A DNA stretch of 27,689 nucleotides. Origin: an uncultured Bacteroidota bacterium (GTDB taxonomy: Bacteria > Bacteroidota > Bacteroidia > Chitinophagales > Chitinophagaceae). A model generated the notes under the pieces. The model ran no database searches. It had not been told where the DNA came from and saw only the letters and a list, made by a program, of their open reading frames with translations. The translations under genes were made by a program, and so were the position numbers. The DNA lies in the NCBI GenBank assembly GCA_946479615.1, contig CAMLGR010000049.1:1-27689 (forward strand), given 5' to 3'. Below are positions 14,906-22,080 of the stretch, piece after piece. Within the stretch, counting starts at the first letter, position 1; each line of letters starts with the position of its first letter.

Positions 14906-16015
14906 ATGGCAAAATCCTCCGGCACCTCGAAGAGTACAATGACTTCCGCTTCTTTTGAATTTTTGCGTTCATATATCAACAATGCCTCTCCTGTTGGTTT
15001 TGAAACATGGGGACAAAGGTTATGGCTCGATTATGTCAAACCGTTCGTTGACACGACCTATGTCGATCCGTATGGAACAGCTGTAGCTGTGGTTAACCCT
15101 GATCATAAATTCAAAGTAGTGATCGAAGCGCATGCCGATGAGATCAGCTGGTTCGTGAATTATATCAATGCTGAAGGATTGATCTATTTAAAAAGAAACG
15201 GGGGTGTGGATCACCAGACAGCACCGGCTTCGCGGGTATTGATCCATGGCAAGAAAGGGCCGGTAAAAGCCGTATTCGGATGGCCCGCTATTCATACCCG
15301 TCATGGAAGCAGTGATCAGAAAGAACCACAACCTAAAACAGACAATCTCTGGCTGGATTGCGGCGCGCGTAACCGGAAAGAAGTTGAAGCGCTGGGAATT
15401 CATATCGGCGCCGTGGTTACTTACCAGGATGGATTTGATGTGCTGGCAAATGATAATTATGTAGGCCGCGCTTTCGATAACCGTATCGGCGGATATATGA
15501 TTGCTGAAGTAGCACGTTTATTAAAAGAAAATAAAAAGAAACTTCCTTTCGGATTGTATGTCGTCAACGCCGTACAGGAAGAAATAGGATTACGTGGCGC
15601 TGAAATGATCGCCCGCCGGATCAAACCCGATATTGCCATTGTTACCGATGTAACACATGATACCACTACACCCATGATCAATAAGAATATAGAAGGCGAT
15701 GTAATGTGTGGCAAAGGGCCTTCTCTCTCCTATGCACCTGCGGTTCACAACAAACTGCTCGGGCTGGTAGAAGAAGTGGCCGCCAATAAAAAAATACCTG
15801 TGCAGTGGCGCGCATTGAGCCGCAGTACGGGTACTGATACCGATTCGTTTGCCTATGCTAATGACGGATGTCCTTCGGTATTGATCTCTATCCCGCTGCG
15901 CTATATGCATACAACGGTAGAAATGCTGCACCGGGATGATATCGATAATACGATTAAACTGATGTATGAAACCTTATTAACGCTGAGCCCTAAAACCAAT
16001 CTCAGCTACCTGTAA
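14906..16015 (+). CDS. M42-family metallo-aminopeptidase (glutamyl aminopeptidase/FrvX type)
   Basis: Numbered from MAKSSGTSKS, the 369-aa product has the whole di-metal set of family M42: His76 and Asp78 in EAHADE, bridging Asp181 in FDNRIGG, Glu215 and Glu216 in QEEIGLRGA, Asp238 in VTDVTHD and His335 in MHTTVEM. Such enzymes form dodecameric tetrahedral shells and trim N-terminal residues from peptides in the cytoplasm. The frame continues upstream to 14780, but that part translates a non-coding repeat. The stop TAA overlaps by one base the ATG of the next small gene, so translation is probably coupled. Its functional link to the envelope genes downstream is unclear and may be incidental. 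Confidence 0.94.
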   Translation: MAKSSGTSKSTMTSASFEFLRSYINNASPVGFETWGQRLWLDYVKPFVDTTYVDPYGTAVAVVNPDHKFKVVIEAHADEISWFVNYINAEGLIYLKRNGGVDHQTAPASRVLIHGKKGPVKAVFGWPAIHTRHGSSDQKEPQPKTDNLWLDCGARNRKEVEALGIHIGAVVTYQDGFDVLANDNYVGRAFDNRIGGYMIAEVARLLKENKKKLPFGLYVVNAVQEEIGLRGAEMIARRIKPDIAIVTDVTHDTTTPMINKNIEGDVMCGKGPSLSYAPAVHNKLLGLVEEVAANKKIPVQWRALSRSTGTDTDSFAYANDGCPSVLISIPLRYMHTTVEMLHRDDIDNTIKLMYETLLTLSPKTNLSYL

Positions 16016-16170
16016 TGCAACATTTTCTTTTATATATCGATCCGGGCAGTGGCAGTTACCTGGCACAGATCATTGGTGCAGCTGCATTGGGCGTCGTATT
16101 CTTTTTTAAAAATATCAAACTGTATATACGTTCTATTTTTAAAAGATCGCCGAAAAAAGAAGACAAATGA
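16015..16170 (+). CDS. 51-aa membrane protein with YIDPGSGS motif
   Basis: ATG at 16015 overlaps the M42 stop in TAATG. The product opens MQHFLLYIDPGSGSYL, followed by a single hydrophobic segment (about 15-31) and a strongly basic tail ending in RSPKKEDK. The positive-inside rule puts the tail in the cytoplasm. I recall similar tiny proteins with a (Y)xDPGSGS motif next to methyltransferase and membrane sulfatase-like genes in several phyla. That recollection makes this a likely real gene, not a chance frame. It is missed by length cut-offs of 60 codons. The role is unknown; a membrane-tethering subunit for the proteins encoded next is a reasonable guess. Confidence 0.78.
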   Translation: MQHFLLYIDPGSGSYLAQIIGAAALGVVFFFKNIKLYIRSIFKRSPKKEDK

Positions 16171-16172
16171 AA

Positions 16173-16266
16173 TTTGGAAATTGGAAAATTTGATGATTCG
16201 GAGATTTACTTCGTGAGAAATGGCCTCCTTTAAAGAAATTTCCAAATCTCCAAATTCTCTAATCCT
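16173..16266. repeat. AATTTGGAAATTTG-type inverted short-word repeat
   Basis: AATTTGGAAATTGGAAAATTTGATGATTCGGAGATT (about 16172-16206) is followed by AAATTTCCAAATCTCCAAATTCTCTAATCC (about 16236-16265), its rough reverse complement. It lies inside the otherwise tight gene run, between the 51-aa gene and the methyltransferase gene. It is the same class as the repeat before 14906. Confidence 0.7.
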
Positions 16267-16298
16267 TTTAATTTCTTATTCCAACCATTTACTCCGCC

Positions 16299-17684
16299 AT
16301 GTCAGCCATCATCATCCCCCATCCTTCTTCTTATCGCGATCCTTCGGGATATATCTTTGAGAAGGATGGAATACTGTACCGGCAGGTGAATCTTTCTTTT
16401 AAAGAATCCTTTGATCATTTTATAAAAAGCGGTTGCTACCGGCACCTCGTCAGTCGCGGATTGCTTGTTCCGCATGAAGAGATGCGCCAGAACCTTACCG
16501 GCGATCCTGATTTCTATATCACGTTAAAACCGGAGAAAGTTCCTTTTATCAGTTATCCCTACGAATGGAGCTTTGATATGCTGAAAGATGCGGCGCTGCT
16601 GACATTACAACTGGTAAGGGAGACATTGCAATTTGGCATCATCCTGAAAGATGCAACGCCTTATAATATCCAATGGATGAATGGCCGGCTCACCTTTATC
16701 GACACTTTATCATTTGATACTTATACGGAAACACCCTGGATCGCTTATCGCCAGTTTTGCGAGAATTTTCTCGGCCCTCTCCTGCTGATGCATTACAGCA
16801 AACAACCTTTGCAGCATTTATCACTGGCATGGCCCGATGGCATCCCTGTAGCTGTTATCCGGTCATTACTACCCAAAAAAACAAAATTTTCCCTGCATAT
16901 TTACCTGCATATTCATCTGCATGCGAAGATGGCGAACAGGAAAAAAGCAACTGCCATCACAGCAGCCAGATTTAAACAACAAAAACTGCTTAACCTGATC
17001 AGTAGCCTGGAAACGCTGATCCTGAAATTAAAACCACCGGCACAACAAACTGTATGGTCGGGTTATTACGCAGAAGCATCGCAACGAAACGATTACCTCG
17101 AACAAAAGAAAAGGATCATCAACGACTGGGTAACTGAACTGCGGCCGGTAAAAACAGCTGCCGATCTGGGTGCGAATGAAGGTGTTTTTTCCAAACTCCT
17201 GGCAGCAAAAGATATTCAAACCATCGCGACGGATTTCGACCCCATCTGTATCAATACACTCTATAACGAAATAAAAAAAACGGGGATTAAGAATATTCAT
17301 CCCTTCGTGCTGGACCTTGCTAATCCAAGTCCGGCTATTGGTATGAATAATGAAGAACACAGCTCTTTATCTGCCCGGCTTGATGCTGACCTGTTGCTGG
17401 TACTGGCAGTGATCCACCATCTTTCCATAACAAAAAATATTCCTTTTCACCGTGTTGCTGATCTGTTGCAGAAATCATGTCGTCACCTTATTATCGAATT
17501 TGTTCCCCTGGACGATGAAAAAGCACAGCAACTCGCCAGTCAGAAACCGGGCGTGTATGCCGATTATACTATTGTCAATTTCGAAACAGCCTTTACCCGG
17601 TATTTTACTATTGATAAAAGAGAGATGATCGGAGACAGCGGCCGCACTTTATACCTGATGACGAACAAAACAAATCACCATTGA
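16299..17684 (+). CDS. Kinase-like region fused to class I SAM-dependent methyltransferase (NoeA-like)
   Basis: The 461-aa protein has two parts. The C-terminal half (about 255-455) is a class I methyltransferase: motif I DLGANEG at 289-295, acidic TDFDP at 311-315 after strand 2, and LLVLAVIHHL at 366-375. The N-terminal half contains GIILKDATPYNIQWMNGR followed by LTFIDTLSFD. Asp118, Asn123 and Asp135 have the spacing of a protein-kinase/APH catalytic loop and metal-binding Asp, while the usual HxD His is replaced by Leu116. Proteins of this layout are usually called simply SAM methyltransferase or nodulation protein NoeA-like. There is no signal peptide, so it should work at the cytoplasmic face. 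Its stop and the next start are one base apart, indicating coupling to the phosphatase-superfamily gene. The substrate is unknown; a glycan or lipid-linked sugar is inferred. Confidence 0.85.
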   Translation: MSAIIIPHPSSYRDPSGYIFEKDGILYRQVNLSFKESFDHFIKSGCYRHLVSRGLLVPHEEMRQNLTGDPDFYITLKPEKVPFISYPYEWSFDMLKDAALLTLQLVRETLQFGIILKDATPYNIQWMNGRLTFIDTLSFDTYTETPWIAYRQFCENFLGPLLLMHYSKQPLQHLSLAWPDGIPVAVIRSLLPKKTKFSLHIYLHIHLHAKMANRKKATAITAARFKQQKLLNLISSLETLILKLKPPAQQTVWSGYYAEASQRNDYLEQKKRIINDWVTELRPVKTAADLGANEGVFSKLLAAKDIQTIATDFDPICINTLYNEIKKTGIKNIHPFVLDLANPSPAIGMNNEEHSSLSARLDADLLLVLAVIHHLSITKNIPFHRVADLLQKSCRHLIIEFVPLDDEKAQQLASQKPGVYADYTIVNFETAFTRYFTIDKREMIGDSGRTLYLMTNKTNHH

Positions 17685-17685
17685 T

Positions 17686-19176
17686 ATGAAAAAAAGCATT
17701 TTCTTTCCGTGGTATGTTTTTTTGTTGCCTTTATTTTATATCCTGCATGCCAATAACAGTTATTTTTCATTGATCGCATTCAATGTATCTGCCCGCTATT
17801 TATTTTACTACCTGGTGCTGGCTGGTGCTTGTTTTATAATTGGCCGTTTGTTTCTCCGGAATAATATCAAAGCCGGTATATGGGCGGCATCCTTTCTTAT
17901 CATCTTTTTCTTCTTTGGATCTTTTTATGATTTTTTACACTCTCTCCGGCTTCCTTCATTTCTTAGTTCCTATACTTTCCTGTTAAGTCTTATCGTTATT
18001 ATATTGATTGTTCTTTTGATCGTATTAAGAAAAAGAGAAGTGCCATTAAAACTAAACCGGTTCTTTCTCCTGCTTTTTGTATTACTTGTCCTGTTTGAAG
18101 CCGGTGAATTGATCTATAATTATTTTACCGGAAAAGAAAAGAAAGAAAACCTGGCAGGGTATAACCAACCCCCTTCTATAAAACTCGCTGCTGTCAACAC
18201 TTCGCAGGACCCTGATATCTTCTTTATTATCTTTGATGAATATACAAGTTCACTGGCCCTCGGAAAATACTATCATTTCAATAACAGCGCATTTGATTCA
18301 TCGATGCTAAACAAAGGCTTTTACATTTCGGTGAAATCACAAAGCAATTACAATTCTACTCCATTATCCATCGGCTCCTGTTTTGACATGCAATATTTTC
18401 AGCGCGTATTGGAGAAAGTGCCTAATGATGCACTTACCCTGTTACGCGGTGCGCGCGCTGTTAAAAAAAGTTTTTTGCCGGCTTTGTTACATCAGCATGG
18501 ATACGAATTGATCAATTATGGTCTCTGCGATCTTGACAATGCGCCGGTAACCGTTACCCCCGTATTTGAAGAATTTATGATCAAGGCGATCTCTCTTGAA
18601 ACATTATGGGGCCGTATACAACGGGATATTATCTGGAACATTACTGTAAGAATGCCCGGTTATAAAAAGATAAAACCGGCCGATGCATCACATATCGAAA
18701 GAAATAAAAAGAACTATACGCGTTTTATCAATGAACTTGGCAAAGAAAGCGACAAGCCCCGGTTTGTAATGGGTCATTTGTTATTACCCCGCCGTCCCGC
18801 GGCTGTGGATCGTTATGGCCATCCCCGCATGGTTTCGATGGATGATTATGCCGACAGTACGCATGACCGCCTTTACCTGGAACAACTGATCTATGCCAAC
18901 ACACTGATCGATTCGCTGGCACAAACGGCCGTAAAAGCACGTAAGCGCCCGCTGGTGCTTATTATCGAGGGTGATCATGGCAACCGCTATGCAGAATGGG
19001 GAAGACATATCCGGGAAAAACAATTTATGAATCTGAATATGTATTATTTTTCCGACAGGAATTATAGTTCGCTGTATGACAGCATCAGCCCGGTGAATAC
19101 GTTCCGGGTGGTGTTCAATAAATATTTCAATACCAACCTTCCTTTACTGAAAGATTCAACTATTCTTTTGGATTAA
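17686..19176 (+). CDS. Membrane-anchored alkaline-phosphatase-superfamily (sulfatase-like) enzyme
   Basis: The 496-aa product has five or so membrane segments in residues 8-145 (for example 37-57, 64-83, 97-114, 125-145) and then an extracytoplasmic domain, a layout like LtaS and other phosphoglycerol or phosphoethanolamine transferases. Expected superfamily residues are Asp184 in FIIFDEY, a candidate nucleophile Thr225 in SNYNSTPLSIGS, His364 in GHLLLP, and Asp430-His431 in EGDHGNR. Where I would expect HLLxPHxPF, this protein has HLLLPRRP, so one conserved His is Arg. The gene follows the methyltransferase by one base and precedes the polytopic protein by 17 bases. It could transfer or remove a phosphate-linked or sulfate group on surface glycans or lipids. 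The actual reaction cannot be read. Confidence 0.82.
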   Translation: MKKSIFFPWYVFLLPLFYILHANNSYFSLIAFNVSARYLFYYLVLAGACFIIGRLFLRNNIKAGIWAASFLIIFFFFGSFYDFLHSLRLPSFLSSYTFLLSLIVIILIVLLIVLRKREVPLKLNRFFLLLFVLLVLFEAGELIYNYFTGKEKKENLAGYNQPPSIKLAAVNTSQDPDIFFIIFDEYTSSLALGKYYHFNNSAFDSSMLNKGFYISVKSQSNYNSTPLSIGSCFDMQYFQRVLEKVPNDALTLLRGARAVKKSFLPALLHQHGYELINYGLCDLDNAPVTVTPVFEEFMIKAISLETLWGRIQRDIIWNITVRMPGYKKIKPADASHIERNKKNYTRFINELGKESDKPRFVMGHLLLPRRPAAVDRYGHPRMVSMDDYADSTHDRLYLEQLIYANTLIDSLAQTAVKARKRPLVLIIEGDHGNRYAEWGRHIREKQFMNLNMYYFSDRNYSSLYDSISPVNTFRVVFNKYFNTNLPLLKDSTILLD

Positions 19177-19193
19177 GAACAGGTGCACCAACT

Positions 19194-20786
19194 ATGTCTA
19201 CCAACAAGCATTCCATACTATTGGCTGGTCTTATCAACCTGGTGGTTTTTGCTGTTCTTTTTTTGATCATCTATCCTATTTATAATTCCAGGGAAGATGT
19301 GTTTGCATTATACCTGCTGAGTGGTGGTTTTGGAAGCGATCCTACCGAGATGCTGCATTACAATCACCTGATGCATCCTTTTTTAGGTTGGCTGATCAGG
19401 GATCTGTTTGTTTTCAATGCGCATATCAACTGGTATACGCTGGCACTGGTATTTGCACATTATATTTCCTGTACACTTATCCTGGCCACTGTTATTCAGA
19501 AAAAGAATAACCTTGTCTCTTATCTTTCCTATGCAGTCCTGTTTATCGTATTTGAAGGTTACTTTTTATTATTCCCTGACTTTACAGGCTCTTCTTTGAT
19601 ACTGGCCACAACAGGATTACTTTTTCTACTGGCTACTTCCTGGTCCGGGTTTCTCCGGTACCGGCATTGCTTATTTGCCGGCGCCTTATTGTTGCTTGCT
19701 TCTTTTTACAGGATCCATGCAATGATCCCGCTGGCGGGTCTGGCATTGCCTTTTATATTATTCACGTTACGGCCGCAAGCGAGAAGAAGATCATTGGTAA
19801 CATTATTACTCTCGGCTCTTTTTATTTTCTTACTGAATAAGGTGCACCAGACCTATTATAAATCGATCAAGCAGGACTGGGCCCAGGAAGAAACTTACCG
19901 GCAAAAAGGATTCCGTTTTTTTAATGAACAGGGATCTTTAAAAAATCCTTTACCGGGAGAAGCATGGTATGCCGATCATGAATTGATGACGCGGGGAATG
20001 TTTATCGACACCTCGCTTATTCCTTCCTCACGTCTCGATAGTATGTACCACGATCTTAAAAAAGCAGGCAATGCAGGCGCAACACTTTCCTCAGCCTGGT
20101 GGAAATGGTTTTTGATCAACAACCGTATCTTCTTTGGCTTATCATTGGTTATGCTGGCGCTGTATGGATTCAAAAGAAAATTATTAGCGGCCATGTTGCT
20201 TTCTGTTGCATTCCTGGCAGGTGGTCTTGTTTATCTTACAGTTGTTGCCAAGTTTACGCCTTACCTGATGATAGCTGGCTTGTCATTTATCTGCCTGGCT
20301 GTTTTTTTATATGGAGAAGCCGGTTTTGTACAATACAACCAGGTGCAGAAAGCGGGATTACTTGTTCTTCTTTCGTTATTGCTGGCATGGGGAAGCATTC
20401 ATTTATATAGAGCCAGTCAGCAGAATAAAACCCTGGCCTGGCAATTCAAGCAGGAATATGCAGAAATGGAAGAACACCCGGACAAATTATTTATCGGCAT
20501 GAATTCATTTCATAGCAGTAAATTTTATGTGTTTGATGTGCCTGCAGCTTATCCATTACCCAACTGCCTGTATTCGGAAATGTTTTTAGGGGGGATTGCC
20601 GGAAATTCTATGGACCGGTTTGGCATCGGGGATTACAAATCCTTGTTCTCTTCACCGAACGTTTTATTCTGGGGCGAATTATCGCCTGTACAAAAAGAAT
20701 ATTTTGAAAAAATAGCGGGAAGACCGTTACGGTTTTCATTGGTACCTGGGTTTACGCGGGCCAAGGTTTGGCATATTTCCAATTAG
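19194..20786 (+). CDS. Polytopic membrane protein, GT-C-like
   Basis: The 530-aa product has about ten to eleven hydrophobic segments (roughly 7-29, 78-100, 108-128, 132-150, 160-191, 200-215, 305-325, 330-350, 352-375, 385-402). It has a large loop at 216-304 and a soluble C-terminus from about 405. The first loop carries an acidic pair, Glu34-Asp35 (SREDVFALY), and the HYNHLMHPFLGW segment. This resembles the first extracytoplasmic loop of GT-C glycosyltransferases, which use lipid-linked sugar donors. No family signature was recognised, so the assignment is tentative; an O-antigen or exopolysaccharide transport protein is an alternative. It is the last gene of the run, and its stop lies 9 bases from the convergent PorQ gene. 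Confidence 0.65.
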   Translation: MSTNKHSILLAGLINLVVFAVLFLIIYPIYNSREDVFALYLLSGGFGSDPTEMLHYNHLMHPFLGWLIRDLFVFNAHINWYTLALVFAHYISCTLILATVIQKKNNLVSYLSYAVLFIVFEGYFLLFPDFTGSSLILATTGLLFLLATSWSGFLRYRHCLFAGALLLLASFYRIHAMIPLAGLALPFILFTLRPQARRRSLVTLLLSALFIFLLNKVHQTYYKSIKQDWAQEETYRQKGFRFFNEQGSLKNPLPGEAWYADHELMTRGMFIDTSLIPSSRLDSMYHDLKKAGNAGATLSSAWWKWFLINNRIFFGLSLVMLALYGFKRKLLAAMLLSVAFLAGGLVYLTVVAKFTPYLMIAGLSFICLAVFLYGEAGFVQYNQVQKAGLLVLLSLLLAWGSIHLYRASQQNKTLAWQFKQEYAEMEEHPDKLFIGMNSFHSSKFYVFDVPAAYPLPNCLYSEMFLGGIAGNSMDRFGIGDYKSLFSSPNVLFWGELSPVQKEYFEKIAGRPLRFSLVPGFTRAKVWHISN

Positions 20787-20795
20787 GAATGGTTG

Positions 20796-21857
20796 TTACC
20801 AACCGATCCGTTCGCCGAATTTTCCCAGCCCGAAATATTTATTCAGGGTCATATTCAATCCAAACTGGTTATAGGCGGTATTGTTCTGGTATTGCGAACG
20901 TGAATATCGTATCTGTAGTTTATTCAAGATCAATGCGGCACCCAAAGAAAAGCCGGTGAGACCATTTCCGTTACCACCGATCACGAGTTCCTTTCTGCGC
21001 AGGTAATTATAACCGGCTGTAACTTCCACTTTATCGCCAAGATAAATCGTAGTGGCCAGGACAATGTGCCGGAACAACTGGTCGATGCTGAATTTTTTAT
21101 CGCTGCCATTGGCAAATCCATTCTGATCGTTAAATGCCTGGTCATTGTAGCGGATATCAAACTGGTGAAGATGATGTGCGGTGAGGGAAAAACCAACGGG
21201 TGAATTTTCCAGTCGTTTACTGATACCAGCTTCGAGATCAAACGGGAGATCGCCTGCGTCCGTGCCTTCATATCTTTTTAGCTGGCTGCCCATATTCTTT
21301 GCCAGCAGGGAAGCTGAAAAAAGCGAAGAAGTATCATGATATAAAACGCCTACATCTACTGCAATGCCATTGGAACGGAATTGTCCGTAATTGGAATTAA
21401 TAAATTTGACCGTAATGCCATAGCGCCATTTTTCCAAATAGCTGCGGGAAGCGGATAGTTGCATTACCCAATCAACGGGATGAAGATCGCCATAGACATT
21501 CCCGGCGGCATCTGTTTCGCGGATGCTGCCATAATTCAGGTAATTCAATCCCCATAGAAATGTAGTATTGAGCCGGGCATGATGATACCCGAGCGATAAA
21601 TGATACGCGGATGTACCGGTATAAAAGCTGTTAAACACAGCGTTCATCTGTGTGTGCATAGCAGGTTGAAGGAGGGCGGGGTTATTAAAGGCAAGTCCGA
21701 CATCATTCGATATATGGGATACATTTACTCCGCCAAGCGCGGTAAGTTGAGGGGTAGCGGGTAATTTCAGAAAATTAAAAATGGTAGTGCCTCCGAGGGT
21801 TTGGGCCTGCAGTTGTGAGGAGGAAAAAAGGATGAGTATCAGGGTTTTTAAACGCAC
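20796..21857 (-). CDS. porQ: Type IX secretion system protein PorQ
   Basis: The 353-aa product has a signal peptide ending SQLQAQ and the FadL/PorV-like outer-membrane barrel pattern of PorQ. Supporting segments are TLGGTTIFNFLKLPATPQLTALGG (about 20-43), VGLAFNNPALLQP, GLNYLNYGSIRETDAAGN (about 104-121) and LGYHHA. In Porphyromonas, PorQ associates with PorZ, PorU and PorV in the attachment complex that adds A-LPS to T9SS cargo. The presence of a CHU_C cargo gene 6 kb away fits a working T9SS. The start appears to be GTG at 21857, since no ATG lies suitably upstream. Minus-strand TATCTTCG about 20 bases before it is one mismatch from the -7 box. Confidence 0.9.
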   Translation of the reverse strand: MRLKTLILILFSSSQLQAQTLGGTTIFNFLKLPATPQLTALGGVNVSHISNDVGLAFNNPALLQPAMHTQMNAVFNSFYTGTSAYHLSLGYHHARLNTTFLWGLNYLNYGSIRETDAAGNVYGDLHPVDWVMQLSASRSYLEKWRYGITVKFINSNYGQFRSNGIAVDVGVLYHDTSSLFSASLLAKNMGSQLKRYEGTDAGDLPFDLEAGISKRLENSPVGFSLTAHHLHQFDIRYNDQAFNDQNGFANGSDKKFSIDQLFRHIVLATTIYLGDKVEVTAGYNYLRRKELVIGGNGNGLTGFSLGAALILNKLQIRYSRSQYQNNTAYNQFGLNMTLNKYFGLGKFGERIGW

Positions 21858-21894
21858 TGCTACGAAGATAAATTAAAATCTGTGCCTGTTTGGC

Positions 21895-21910
21895 ACCCGG
21901 AATTCCGGGT
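21895..21910. repeat. 16-base perfect palindrome ACCCGGAATTCCGGGT
   Basis: An exact palindrome lies 38 bases upstream of the porQ start on the minus strand. It could be an operator for porQ or part of the neighbouring repeat cluster. Confidence 0.6.
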
Positions 21911-21920
21911 ATTGGGCCAG

Positions 21921-22038
21921 GAGGTGTCACCTCGATAGTGCATAAACCTTATAGATTCGGAAATAAAAAACCTTTTTCAGCGGGCCAGTGATAGAATCAA
22001 CATTTATTACTGAGGATTCCCTCGGAAGGTGTCACCTT
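21921..22038. repeat. AGGTGTCACCT palindrome pair
   Basis: GAGGTGTCACCTC at 21921-21933 and AAGGTGTCACCTT at 22026-22038 are exact palindromes around a central T. Between them, AACCTTATAG at 21945-21954 repeats the outer arm of the 4647-4689 palindrome, so both modules of that element occur here in rearranged form. The second copy ends 42 bases before the acyltransferase ATG. Confidence 0.7.
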
Positions 22039-22080
22039 AATTTATCTTAACATTGCAAACCAGTAATTTTAACAAGGCTG

